From assembly GCA_009924185.1 (NCBI GenBank), contig RFSC01000014.1, forward strand, positions 1-12,180: DNA of 12,180 nucleotides, read 5' to 3'. Each line of letters opens with the position of its first letter. Position 1 is the first letter of the stretch. The notes under the pieces are model-generated. The model searched no databases. It had not been told where the DNA came from and was given only the letters and a program-made list of their open reading frames with translations. Source of the stretch: Actinomycetota bacterium. GTDB lineage: Bacteria > Actinomycetota > Actinomycetes > Nanopelagicales > Nanopelagicaceae. Shown here one piece after another: positions 1-7,717 of this stretch. A program made the position numbers and the translations under genes.

Positions 1-2205
1 ATGACCTGCTCTTCCTGTGTTGCAACTGTAGAAAAATCGCTAAACAAAGTTCCCGGAGCCAAAGCGACCGTCAATTTGGCCACTGAAACCGCTCATATTT
101 TGGTACCAGAAGGCACCTCGCCCAAGAGTTTGATTGAAGCGGTGACCAAAGCGGGTTACACCGCGAAGTTACGCACCGACGAAAGTGAAAGCTTTTCCCG
201 CTCAAGAGGCATGGGGGTTCGAGTCTTACTTTCTACCCTACTGACGATTCCAGTTGTAATACTTTCTATGTGGCACTCGGTTCATTACAAAGTAGATGAC
301 TTCTTACTTGAACAGCTTCGTAACCTGAATATCCCAGCACCGCTTTACTCTGCGACTGGCTGGTTGGTAATTGGATTAACCGCTCCAGTAGTTTTGATAA
401 TTGCTTGGCCAATACATCGAGCTGCGCTGCGTAATTTAACTCATCCAACGATGGATAACTTGATTTCACTTGGCGCACTGAGCGCTTTTGGTTGGTCAAT
501 TTACGCAAACTCCACTGGAGCCGGAGATATCTATGCTGAGGTTGCCGCCTCGGTTGTTACCTTTATTGTGCTGGGCAGATATCTGGAAAAGCGCGCAAAG
601 AAAAAAGCTGGTTCAGCTTTAGCTCACCTTCTATCTCTCAACCCTAAAGAGGTAACCATTCTGCGCGGTGGCGAGGAGATAAAAGCTCCAATTGCCAACT
701 TACAAATTGGTGATCGCTGTGTTGTACGTCCCGGAGATCGAATCCCGACAGATGGTGTGATTGTTGAAGGGGTAAGCGCTGTTGATAACTCACTTCTGAC
801 CGGTGAATCACTTCCGGTAGATGTCCATCCGGGCAATGAGGTAATTGCTGGTGCAATAAACACCTCTGGTCGCTTAGTGATTGAAGCTAGAAGAATTGGC
901 AATGACACAGAGTTGGCACGCATCACCAAAATGGTTTTAACGGCACAAGGAGAAAAGGCCCCGATCCAGAAACTGGTGGATCGAATCAGCAGCGTTTTTG
1001 TGCCCATCGTTATCGCTTTATCAATAGCCACATTTGCAGCTTGGCAACTATTGGATAACCCGATTCAAGATGCGGTTCGTGCAGCGGTCGCGGTTCTGGT
1101 AATTGCCTGTCCCTGCGCTTTGGGATTAGCCACCCCTGTTGCTTTGATAGTTGCGACCGGCAAAGGAGCCTCGCAAGGAATTGTCTTGCGCAAGACCTCA
1201 TCATTGGAAATTGCTCCCAAGATAACCACTGTGGTCCTAGACAAGACTGGAACTTTAACCACAGGTGTCATGAAGGTACAGAGCATCACAATTCCTGATC
1301 TCGGAAAAAACTCTCCTGGCATCACCCAACATGATTTGTTAATGGCAATTCACTCACTTGAACATGAGAGTTCACATCCAATTGCAGGCGCTATAACTCG
1401 TTATCTATCTGACCAAGGCATTGGAAGAAAAACGATTTCAGAGTTTGTTGATACTCCAGGCCAAGGCATCGCCGCTCGGGTCATATTTGGTGAAAACTCT
1501 TTGCCGGTATTGATTGGTACTCCTGAATCAATTCGTCGTGCTACCGTTTCGCTGCATCCTGAAATTGAATCCGCTATCGCAGCAGCAAGGTTGCGTGGTA
1601 ACTCCTTAGCTGTTGTCGCGGTTGATGGAGTTGCGGTTGGGGTATTTGAGGTCGGAGATAGTTTGCGCACCGATGCTGCCTCAACCATAAAAGCTTTCCA
1701 AGAACGCAAAGTGCAAATATGGCTGATTACTGGCGACAATGAAGCTGCTGCTCATCAGATGGCACTTGAGGTTGGAATTCCAACTAAAAATGTCATTGCC
1801 CTCGCCTCCCCTGATCGCAAAATTTCAAAGATAAAAGAGTTGCGCGCTAGCGGTGAAAAGGTCTTGATGATTGGAGATGGCATCAACGATGCTGCTGCGA
1901 TTGCAGAAGCAGATTTAAGCATGGCTCTCGGAACTGGAACCGATACCGCTATTGCCAGCGCTGATATCACCCTTCTGCGCAACACCCTCGGCACCGCGAT
2001 TTCCGCCATAAATCTCGCCAAAAATACTCTGAGAATTATCCGAGGAAATCTGGGCTGGGCCTTTATTTATAACGTTATCGGTATTCCTATCGCGGCACTA
2101 GGACTTTTGAATCCAATGTATGCCGGAGGGGCCATGGCGGCATCAAGTTTGTTGGTGGTTCTAAATTCGCTTAGGTTGAACCGCACCACTACGCTCGCCG
2201 CGTGA
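1..2205 (+). CDS. copA: Copper-exporting P1B-type ATPase, 5' end outside window
   Basis: This integral-membrane pump exports Cu(+) from the cytoplasm using ATP. The visible 734 residues begin inside the N-terminal heavy-metal-associated domain. The first Met is the Met of the usual GMTCxxC copper site (Cys3, Cys6), so the true start lies a few codons or more upstream. Core motifs in order are TGES (267-270, actuator), CPC (370-372, transmembrane metal site), DKTGT (414-418, Asp414 phosphorylated), HP (459-460, nucleotide domain), TGDN (577-580) and GDGIND (625-630, hinge). The last helices carry YN (690-691) and MAASS (712-716), the signature that with CPC marks Cu(+)/Ag(+) pumps of group P1B-1. 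The stop codon overlaps the start of the terC-like gene by 4 bases, so the two are probably co-translated. Cu(+) against Ag(+) preference cannot be read from sequence. Confidence 0.96.
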   Translation: MTCSSCVATVEKSLNKVPGAKATVNLATETAHILVPEGTSPKSLIEAVTKAGYTAKLRTDESESFSRSRGMGVRVLLSTLLTIPVVILSMWHSVHYKVDDFLLEQLRNLNIPAPLYSATGWLVIGLTAPVVLIIAWPIHRAALRNLTHPTMDNLISLGALSAFGWSIYANSTGAGDIYAEVAASVVTFIVLGRYLEKRAKKKAGSALAHLLSLNPKEVTILRGGEEIKAPIANLQIGDRCVVRPGDRIPTDGVIVEGVSAVDNSLLTGESLPVDVHPGNEVIAGAINTSGRLVIEARRIGNDTELARITKMVLTAQGEKAPIQKLVDRISSVFVPIVIALSIATFAAWQLLDNPIQDAVRAAVAVLVIACPCALGLATPVALIVATGKGASQGIVLRKTSSLEIAPKITTVVLDKTGTLTTGVMKVQSITIPDLGKNSPGITQHDLLMAIHSLEHESSHPIAGAITRYLSDQGIGRKTISEFVDTPGQGIAARVIFGENSLPVLIGTPESIRRATVSLHPEIESAIAAARLRGNSLAVVAVDGVAVGVFEVGDSLRTDAASTIKAFQERKVQIWLITGDNEAAAHQMALEVGIPTKNVIALASPDRKISKIKELRASGEKVLMIGDGINDAAAIAEADLSMALGTGTDTAIASADITLLRNTLGTAISAINLAKNTLRIIRGNLGWAFIYNVIGIPIAALGLLNPMYAGGAMAASSLLVVLNSLRLNRTTTLAA

Positions 2206-3200
2206 ATGTAACTACTGAACTCTGGCTAATCACTGTTGGATTGATCCTAGGTCTTCTACTTTTTGACCTACTCACATCTACGCGCAAAGCGCATGATGTC
2301 TCCTTTAAAGAAGCAACCTTTTGGTCGATTTTCTACATCGCGGTTGCAATCATCTTCGGAGCATGGGTTTGGGGTGAGTTCGGCGACCAATTTGGCAAAG
2401 AGTATTTCGCAGCGTACATAGTTGAGAAATCCCTTTCGATGGATAACCTCTTCGTATTCTTGATTATTCTGACTAATTTTGCGGTCCCATCCATTTACCA
2501 CCAGCGGGTATTGATGGTTGGAATTGTCTTGGCTCTGATTATGCGTGCTATCTTCATTGCACTTGGTGCCGCCGCCCTGGAAGCTTTCTCATTTACCTTC
2601 GTGATCTTTGGCGCAATTCTGCTTTGGACTGGTATCAAACTATTCCAGCATTGGGATGAGGACCCTGATCCGGCAAATAACCCAATCGTTAAATTCGCTC
2701 AAAAGAGAATTCCTTTCACCAACGAATATCATGGTGGAAAGATTTTCATTAAGGAAAATGGTAAGCGCATCGCCACCCCATTGCTCCTTGTAATGTTGGC
2801 TATTGGTGGAACCGACCTTCTCTTTGCCTTGGACTCAATCCCTGCCACCTTTGGTGTTACGCAGGAGCCTTTCCTAGTCTTCGCGGCTAACGCCTTTGCG
2901 CTTCTAGGATTGCGCGCCTTGTACTTCTTGATTAAGAACCTGGTCAACAAGCTCATCTATCTATCAATGGGTCTGTCATTTATATTGATCTTCATCGCCA
3001 TCAAACTCTTCTTGGTATGGGGTTACGAAACCTTCGATAACGTTCCAAAGGTTTCAACTAACTGGTCACTCATCGTTATCGGCAGCATTTTGCTGATTTC
3101 GACAGTAGCCAGCTTGATTAAATCCAAGCAGGATCCGACAGCGAAAGGTCATGCCGGACGCATGTCAGATCCCAAGAAGGACAAAAAGGAAGATAAGTAA
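2202..3200 (+). CDS. TerC/Alx-family integral membrane protein, probable metal (Mn) exporter
   Basis: This 332-aa polytopic membrane protein has about nine hydrophobic segments. It carries the TerC-family signature EKSLSMDN (75-82) and a second conserved block GGTDLLFALDSIPA (202-215). The intramembrane acidic residues Asp22, Glu75, Asp81, Asp205 and Asp211 are typical of the family. Characterised relatives (E. coli Alx, Bacillus TerC/YkoY proteins) act in Mn(2+) homeostasis or efflux, or in metalation of exported proteins; the exact substrate here is inferred. The C-terminus is a Lys/Asp-rich hydrophilic tail of about 25 residues. The start is GTG within the overlap GTGA with the copper ATPase stop, a classic coupled-translation arrangement, so the pair looks like a two-gene metal-export unit. 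The tellurite-resistance name is historical and nothing here supports that role. Confidence 0.93.
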   Translation: MNVTTELWLITVGLILGLLLFDLLTSTRKAHDVSFKEATFWSIFYIAVAIIFGAWVWGEFGDQFGKEYFAAYIVEKSLSMDNLFVFLIILTNFAVPSIYHQRVLMVGIVLALIMRAIFIALGAAALEAFSFTFVIFGAILLWTGIKLFQHWDEDPDPANNPIVKFAQKRIPFTNEYHGGKIFIKENGKRIATPLLLVMLAIGGTDLLFALDSIPATFGVTQEPFLVFAANAFALLGLRALYFLIKNLVNKLIYLSMGLSFILIFIAIKLFLVWGYETFDNVPKVSTNWSLIVIGSILLISTVASLIKSKQDPTAKGHAGRMSDPKKDKKEDK

Positions 3201-3215
3201 GAACTAGCAGTTAAC

Positions 3216-3248
3216 AAAAAAGCGCCTAGAGAAATCTAGGCGCTTTTT
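3216..3248. terminator. Bidirectional intrinsic terminator between terC-like gene and tRNA-fMet
   Basis: A perfect 10-bp stem (3221-3230 with 3235-3244) closes a GAAA tetraloop. Runs of A on the left and T on the right flank it, giving a U-tract on either strand: 5-6 T's on plus after the TerC gene, and 6 on minus after the tRNA. It starts 16 bases after the TerC stop codon and lies 12 bases beyond the tRNA 3' end, so it most likely ends both convergent transcripts. Confidence 0.93.
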
Positions 3249-3256
3249 CTTTGGAC

Positions 3257-3333
<77 letters not shown>

Positions 3334-3345
3334 TCGGATGTCCTA

Positions 3346-3374
3346 ATCGTAGAGGCGTAATGCGATTACGCCAA
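3346..3374 (-). promoter_or_regulatory. Promoter of tRNA-fMet with a hairpin in its spacer
   Basis: On the minus strand there is a -35-like TTGGCG (3369-3374), a 17-nt spacer, and a -10-like TACGAT (3346-3351) placed 12 nt before the mature tRNA 5' end, leaving a short leader for RNase P. An 8-bp inverted repeat with a 3-nt loop (3354-3361 with 3365-3372) fills most of the spacer. It is only 11 bases past the UPF0182 stop codon. No T-run follows it, so it is a weak terminator candidate at best; some readthrough from the UPF0182 gene into the tRNA is possible. Confidence 0.55.
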
Positions 3375-3382
3375 AACGAGTG

Positions 3383-6268
3383 TTAGCGACGTTGAGCGGA
3401 AACCGCTGCCTCGATAGCCGCCTTCAAGCGATCCTGCGCTTTGCCATAGGCGGCAAAGTCACCCTTTGCTAGCGCTGCTTGTGCATCAGCTAATGCTTGT
3501 TGAGCACTTGCGAGTGCATTTGCTAGATCGGTGTTGGAGCCGGTTGCTGTTCCGGTACCACCTGATGAAGGAGCAACGGTTGTTGTTCCGGAATTACCTC
3601 CGAATACTTGATCTAACGCACCCTTTAGAGTGTCATCAAATCCAATCTTCTCTCCAAATGAGACCAAGACTTTTTGTAGTAATGGATACGCCGCTGCGTT
3701 AGCGGTGGCACGGACATAGACCGGTTGCACATAAAGCAATCCGCCACCAACTGGAAGGGTCAACAAGTTTCCAAGTACTACATCGGATCCACCTTGACGC
3801 AACAAGGAAAGCGATAGAGCAACTGTTGGATTCGCTTCAAAGTTTGAAGCCACCTGTGATGGACCTGCGACGTTTGTGGAGCGTTGCAACTGAAGAAGTG
3901 TGAACTTTCCATAATCAGGACCTGGATCAGAGTTAACGACCGCAAATGCTGAAAGGTTTTCACGCCCACCTCTTGGAACAAATGGTGTGGTTAAAGAGAA
4001 TGAAGCTTTCTTTTCTCCCGGCAACTGCAAGGTGTAGTAATAAGGAGGTTGCGCTCCGGCGTTGGCACCAAGAGTTGAAGGATCGCGTGGCACGCGCCAG
4101 AAGTCCTGTCCACCGTAAAATGCATTGGCATTTTTTACATGGTAGAGCGAGAGCACATCACGTTGCACTCTGAAGAGATCCTCCGGATATCGCACATGAG
4201 CTACCAAAGCCTCAGACATTTCAGATTTCTTCTTAACAACACCTGGGAATGCCTTCATCCAGGACTTTAGAACTGGATCCTTCTCATCCCATGCAAAAAG
4301 CGTCACTGTTCCGTCGTAGGCATCCACTGTGGCCTTAACTGAGTTACGTATGTAGTTGATGGTTGAGTTAGGAACCGCAGTCAACGGATTGGTGTTGATG
4401 TTCAGCGCATCAGTTGTTGCACCTGAGACATCGACGGTGCGGGAGTATGGATAGCCCGAGCTGGTTGTGTAACCATCGATTATCCAAACAACTCGACCAT
4501 CAACAATGGCGGGATACGGATCGCCATCAAGCTTCAACCATGGAGCAACCTTTGCAACACGTTCACGAGGAACACGGTCAAAGATGATCTTGGAGTCAGC
4601 GTTAATCAGGTTAGAGAGCAGAATGCGCTGCTCTTGATACTTAATAGCAAACAACAAACGGGAGAAGATTGAGCCCATCGGAACTCCACCTTTTCCGGTG
4701 TATGTGTAATTCTTTTGGCCATTTGGCGAGGCATCATCTGGGTAATCAAACTCAACCGCTTCACCATCGGTGGTTCCGCCGATGATTGAGTACTCAGGGT
4801 TGTTTTCTCCGAAGTAAATGCGAGGCTGGAAATCACCTAGTTTGCCCTTAGGTGGAATATCGCCCACAGTAAATACTGGCTTACCGTCTACATCTTGAGC
4901 ATTTCCAAAAGCTCCCACAAATCCGAAGCCGTGGGTGTAGACCAAATGGTCATTAATCCAGTTACGGTTAGGGTTTCCTTCAATATTGATTTCGCGAACC
5001 GCTACCACCATGTCCCGGGTCTTGCCATCAATCGTGTAGCGATCGATATCAAGTGACTCATTGAAGGTGTAGTAAGGCTTGATTTGCTGGAGTTGTCTGA
5101 AGGTTGCAGATAGAACATTTGGATCCATCAAACGAATGTTGGAGATTGTCGCTGCATCTTTAGAAAGCTGTCCAGCTGAGGTATCAACGATTGCTGAGTA
5201 ATCAACCACGTTAACGTTATCCAAGCCATAAGCAGCTCTAGTGTTTTCAATATTGCGCTGAATATATGGAGCTTCCTTAGAAGACTCGCTCGGTTTGACC
5301 TGGAACTGTTGAATCAAGCTTGGATAAACACCAGAGATCAAAAATGACGAGACTCCAAGTAGTCCGACTCCAGCTGCTGGCAGAATCCAGGAGCGACGGA
5401 AGATATTTGCAAAGAACAGCAATGAGCAGAGCGCTGCAATGCCGGTCAAAATTGCCTTCGCTGGAAGAACCGCGTTGACATCGGTGTAGGTAAGACCGGT
5501 AATCAATCCTTCATCGCTGGTTGCCAATGCATAACGATCTAGCCAGTACGCAACCGCCTTTGCGGCAACAATGAAGCCCAGCAGAACTGAGAGTTGAACG
5601 CGAGCTGCAACAGTTGTGCGGTCATCGCGGACCTGTGGTCGGATGCCTCCATAAATGTAGTGAATCGCTACTGCTGCGATGGTCGCCAATATCAGGGTAG
5701 AGATAACCCAACCAACAATTGATTGCCAGAATGGCAGGGTGAACATAAAGAAGGAAACATCTTTGCCAAACTGTGGATCCTTCACGCCAAAGGGTGTGGC
5801 GTTAGTAAAGAGCAACCAGCTCTCCCACAATCTTGTTCCGGCCATTCCGGCAAAGTAGAACAAGGCAATTGCGATACCAATTAGACCAACCTTGCGAAGC
5901 GGTTCTAGCTGTGCGCGGTAACGTTCCAAGTTGTCGGCTTCTACCGTCAGCGGAACGTAAATTGGACGCTTCTTGTAAGCGATGTAAATGTTGGCGGTGA
6001 TAATCAAAGAAGTTAAGAATCCAAAAATTAAAAACAGGGCTACTCGCGTTGTAAGCAAAGTTGTCCAAACATCACTGTAATCAACGGAGCGGAACCAAAG
6101 CAGGTCTGCATAGAAACCACTTAAAGAAACCAAGATGACCGCAAGCACGGTCAAGATGATTACTGTCAGCGGCAAGGCACCAATTTTGCGGGGGCCGGCG
6201 GCGCCGGGTTCTCTCGGTGGAAAACGGAAGTTGCGGAACGGATTCTCTGGATTATCGCCAAAACTCAT
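3383..6268 (-). CDS. UPF0182 (COG1615) family large membrane protein
   Basis: This 961-aa protein matches the actinobacterial UPF0182 family in length and architecture. The biochemical role of the family is unknown. A basic, Pro-rich cytoplasmic N-terminus (1-30) is followed by about seven hydrophobic helices (roughly 32-52, 73-95, 127-144, 178-207, 224-242, 268-290 and 294-315). A very large soluble region (about 320-890), probably extracytoplasmic, comes next. A Gly/Ser/Thr-rich linker then leads to an Ala/Gln-rich amphipathic helix (about 905-961) containing GDFAAYGKAQDRL, as in other family members. The ATG start is preceded at exactly 6 nt by TAATCT and has no Shine-Dalgarno sequence at normal spacing, which suggests a leaderless transcript. 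It lies 43 bases downstream of the Lon-like protease gene on the same strand. This neighbourhood is conserved in Actinobacteria, so a shared envelope function is likely but unproven. Confidence 0.93.
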   Translation of the reverse strand: MSFGDNPENPFRNFRFPPREPGAAGPRKIGALPLTVIILTVLAVILVSLSGFYADLLWFRSVDYSDVWTTLLTTRVALFLIFGFLTSLIITANIYIAYKKRPIYVPLTVEADNLERYRAQLEPLRKVGLIGIAIALFYFAGMAGTRLWESWLLFTNATPFGVKDPQFGKDVSFFMFTLPFWQSIVGWVISTLILATIAAVAIHYIYGGIRPQVRDDRTTVAARVQLSVLLGFIVAAKAVAYWLDRYALATSDEGLITGLTYTDVNAVLPAKAILTGIAALCSLLFFANIFRRSWILPAAGVGLLGVSSFLISGVYPSLIQQFQVKPSESSKEAPYIQRNIENTRAAYGLDNVNVVDYSAIVDTSAGQLSKDAATISNIRLMDPNVLSATFRQLQQIKPYYTFNESLDIDRYTIDGKTRDMVVAVREINIEGNPNRNWINDHLVYTHGFGFVGAFGNAQDVDGKPVFTVGDIPPKGKLGDFQPRIYFGENNPEYSIIGGTTDGEAVEFDYPDDASPNGQKNYTYTGKGGVPMGSIFSRLLFAIKYQEQRILLSNLINADSKIIFDRVPRERVAKVAPWLKLDGDPYPAIVDGRVVWIIDGYTTSSGYPYSRTVDVSGATTDALNINTNPLTAVPNSTINYIRNSVKATVDAYDGTVTLFAWDEKDPVLKSWMKAFPGVVKKKSEMSEALVAHVRYPEDLFRVQRDVLSLYHVKNANAFYGGQDFWRVPRDPSTLGANAGAQPPYYYTLQLPGEKKASFSLTTPFVPRGGRENLSAFAVVNSDPGPDYGKFTLLQLQRSTNVAGPSQVASNFEANPTVALSLSLLRQGGSDVVLGNLLTLPVGGGLLYVQPVYVRATANAAAYPLLQKVLVSFGEKIGFDDTLKGALDQVFGGNSGTTTVAPSSGGTGTATGSNTDLANALASAQQALADAQAALAKGDFAAYGKAQDRLKAAIEAAVSAQRR

Positions 6269-6303
6269 GGGGCGAGATTAGCCAACTCCTATAGGAGAGG
6301 GAA
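6269..6303 (-). promoter_or_regulatory. Candidate leaderless promoter and palindrome before UPF0182 gene
   Basis: On the minus strand the -10-like TAATCT (6275-6280) is separated by 6 nt (CGCCCC) from the ATG, so the A of the start codon would be the transcription start. A perfect 12-bp palindrome, CTCCTATAGGAG (6286-6297), occupies the spacer between this box and a poor -35 region. The AGGAG inside the palindrome is 17 nt from the start codon, too far for ordinary ribosome binding, so it may be an operator or chance. The gene could also be read from the upstream protease transcript. Confidence 0.4.
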
Positions 6304-6311
6304 TTCGAGAG

Positions 6312-7388
6312 TTACCAGTTAGGGCAGGTCGGATGCTTAAAGTTTTCTGGGGCGCGCAAAGCTGCTACCGCCTCCGCCAAAGTTGAGACCGGGATTACTT
6401 TTAACCCCTCTGGAATATGTCTCATGTCCGGACAGTTAACAGCGGGAGCCAAAAAGACCGTGGCGCCAATTCTTGAGGCACCAATCATTTTTTCCTCAAT
6501 TCCGCCGATTCCTCCGACCCGTCCAGAGGCGGAAATCGCTCCCGTCCCAGCAACACTTCTTCCACGAAGTAGATCTTCTTGGGTTAACTTTTCAATAATC
6601 CCAATCGCAAAAATCAGACCTGCACTTGGTCCACCTACCCCTGAGATATTGAAATCAACATCAATAGGGAATCTCGCGGTTGTACCCACCAAGATTCCGA
6701 TTGCTGGCCTACCTTCACCATCTGATGCAGGTAGCTCTTGATTTTCTACTAGCTTGACTTCAAAACTCTTACGTTCTATCTCGCCAGATTGGTTCTCGCG
6801 ATCTACCGAGATAAGTAAAGAGTCACCTATCTTTTTATCTTGGTAAGAGGTGCGAATCTCTTCTATTTCAGAGATCTTCTTGCCATCAATCTCCATAATG
6901 AAATCGCCAACCTCAAGCTGGTTCTTGGCGTTGGAATAATCACGGATGTCACTTACGTAGTACAGCTCTTGAATTTCATATCCCAGGTAACGCAATGCCG
7001 CGGCCGTAGATGTTACTTGCGAAGATCTCATCTCACTTCGACTGTCGCGATTAATCTGCTTGGCCGGTTGAATGGGCGGATAGACCGTATCTCTTGGCAA
7101 AACAACATGGGGTCCGAGCGCCCAGTTGACAATTGTTTCCGCGCCAAAAACTGGAGAGTCGGGATTTGTCACCAATATTGAAGTTATAAACAACTTTCCA
7201 TTCACCGGGTAGTTCTTTACATCATTGACTTTGATGATTCCGGCTGCGACGTTATCTGGAACCCCTGGTTTGAAAAATACAAAAGGTATTGGTGCTAACA
7301 AGGTGGCAACCGTTAAGAGATAAAAGAAAAGCTTGGCTGGAAATGGCCAGCGATATCGCAAGGGGGATATTGATTTCACCAATGCCAC
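6312..7388 (-). CDS. Membrane-anchored PDZ / Lon-like (S16) serine protease, YlbL/DdcP-type
   Basis: This 358-aa protein has an N-terminal signal anchor (about 19-39), a PDZ domain (about 135-215, around LGYEIQELYYVSD and VGDFIMEIDGKKI) and a C-terminal Lon-type proteolytic domain (about 225-345). The Ser-Lys dyad is visible as Ser255 in GGPSAG and Lys300 in GGIEEKMIGA. The 45-residue spacing matches what I recall for Bacillus YlbL/DdcP (Ser234, Lys279), which degrades a membrane cell-division inhibitor during recovery from DNA damage. The catalytic domain should face outside the membrane. There is no AAA+ module, so activity is presumably ATP-independent. The annotated GTG lies 2 nt after the stop of the upstream small gene. 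An in-frame GTG at 7379, which follows AAGGGTGG at 5 nt, is an equally good start and would shorten the protein by 3 residues. Native substrates are unknown. Confidence 0.92.
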   Translation of the reverse strand: MALVKSISPLRYRWPFPAKLFFYLLTVATLLAPIPFVFFKPGVPDNVAAGIIKVNDVKNYPVNGKLFITSILVTNPDSPVFGAETIVNWALGPHVVLPRDTVYPPIQPAKQINRDSRSEMRSSQVTSTAAALRYLGYEIQELYYVSDIRDYSNAKNQLEVGDFIMEIDGKKISEIEEIRTSYQDKKIGDSLLISVDRENQSGEIERKSFEVKLVENQELPASDGEGRPAIGILVGTTARFPIDVDFNISGVGGPSAGLIFAIGIIEKLTQEDLLRGRSVAGTGAISASGRVGGIGGIEEKMIGASRIGATVFLAPAVNCPDMRHIPEGLKVIPVSTLAEAVAALRAPENFKHPTCPNW

Positions 7389-7390
7389 CC

Positions 7391-7606
7391 TTACTCAGGT
7401 TTCTTAAATGAATCTTGGAACTTCTTGAATTTTCCTACTGATCGTTCAGTTTGGTTCTCGTATTTATCTTGAAAACGCGTCACCCATAGAACATAAAAAG
7501 TAGCCCCCACTAATGCGGCAAGTGGGATAAGCCACCAAACTAGAGCTGAGAGCGGGGTCGACTGTGCGGCCCAGGCTATTGGCTCGATATTGATGGCGAA
7601 GATCAT
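7391..7606 (-). CDS. Small single-pass membrane protein of unknown function (71 aa)
   Basis: I do not recognise a family. One hydrophobic segment (about 19-43, rich in Trp, Leu and Ala) is followed by a strongly charged tail (KYENQTERSVGKFKKFQDSFKKPE). The positive charge after the helix predicts an N-out, C-in topology. The gene is judged real because it fills the space between divergent genes, sits 2 nt upstream of the Lon-like protease start on the same strand, and has a TAGGCT box exactly 6 nt before its ATG with no Shine-Dalgarno, consistent with being the leaderless first gene of the operon. Its position suggests a partner, adaptor or substrate of the protease, or an unrelated short envelope protein; none of these is shown. 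Confidence 0.68.
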   Translation of the reverse strand: MIFAINIEPIAWAAQSTPLSALVWWLIPLAALVGATFYVLWVTRFQDKYENQTERSVGKFKKFQDSFKKPE

Positions 7607-7622
7607 GGCTTAAGCCTAGGCT
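7607..7622 (-). promoter_or_regulatory. Candidate leaderless -10 box for the small membrane protein operon
   Basis: On the minus strand TAGGCT (7613-7618) is followed by TAAGCC and then the ATG, giving the 6-nt spacing expected of leaderless actinobacterial transcripts. The box is part of a perfect 10-bp palindrome, AGCCTAGGCT (7613-7622). No convincing -35 hexamer is visible, which is common for this promoter class. It lies in the 111-bp divergent intergenic region shared with the Zincin_2 gene. Confidence 0.4.
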
Positions 7623-7717
7623 AGGAAATAATTCTCTGCTGGCTTTTGTTGTCACGGAATAACGACCGTCACAGTTTGATGCCGGCGTCTACAGATCAAA
7701 GGTTTTGGGAGGTTGTC

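Noticed and set aside
624..1031. Minus-strand reading frames within the copper ATPase gene
   Set aside because: They are antisense shadows of a strongly conserved gene with all P-type ATPase motifs on the plus strand.
7651..7672. Direct repeat GTCAC upstream of the Zincin_2 gene
   Set aside because: Two 5-base copies 17 bases apart are expected by chance and no promoter geometry supports them.
7646..7717. Longer N-terminus for the Zincin_2-family protein
   Set aside because: The frame is open, but no ribosome site precedes 7646, the added residues do not resemble the family, and GGGAGG sits ideally before the ATG at 7718.
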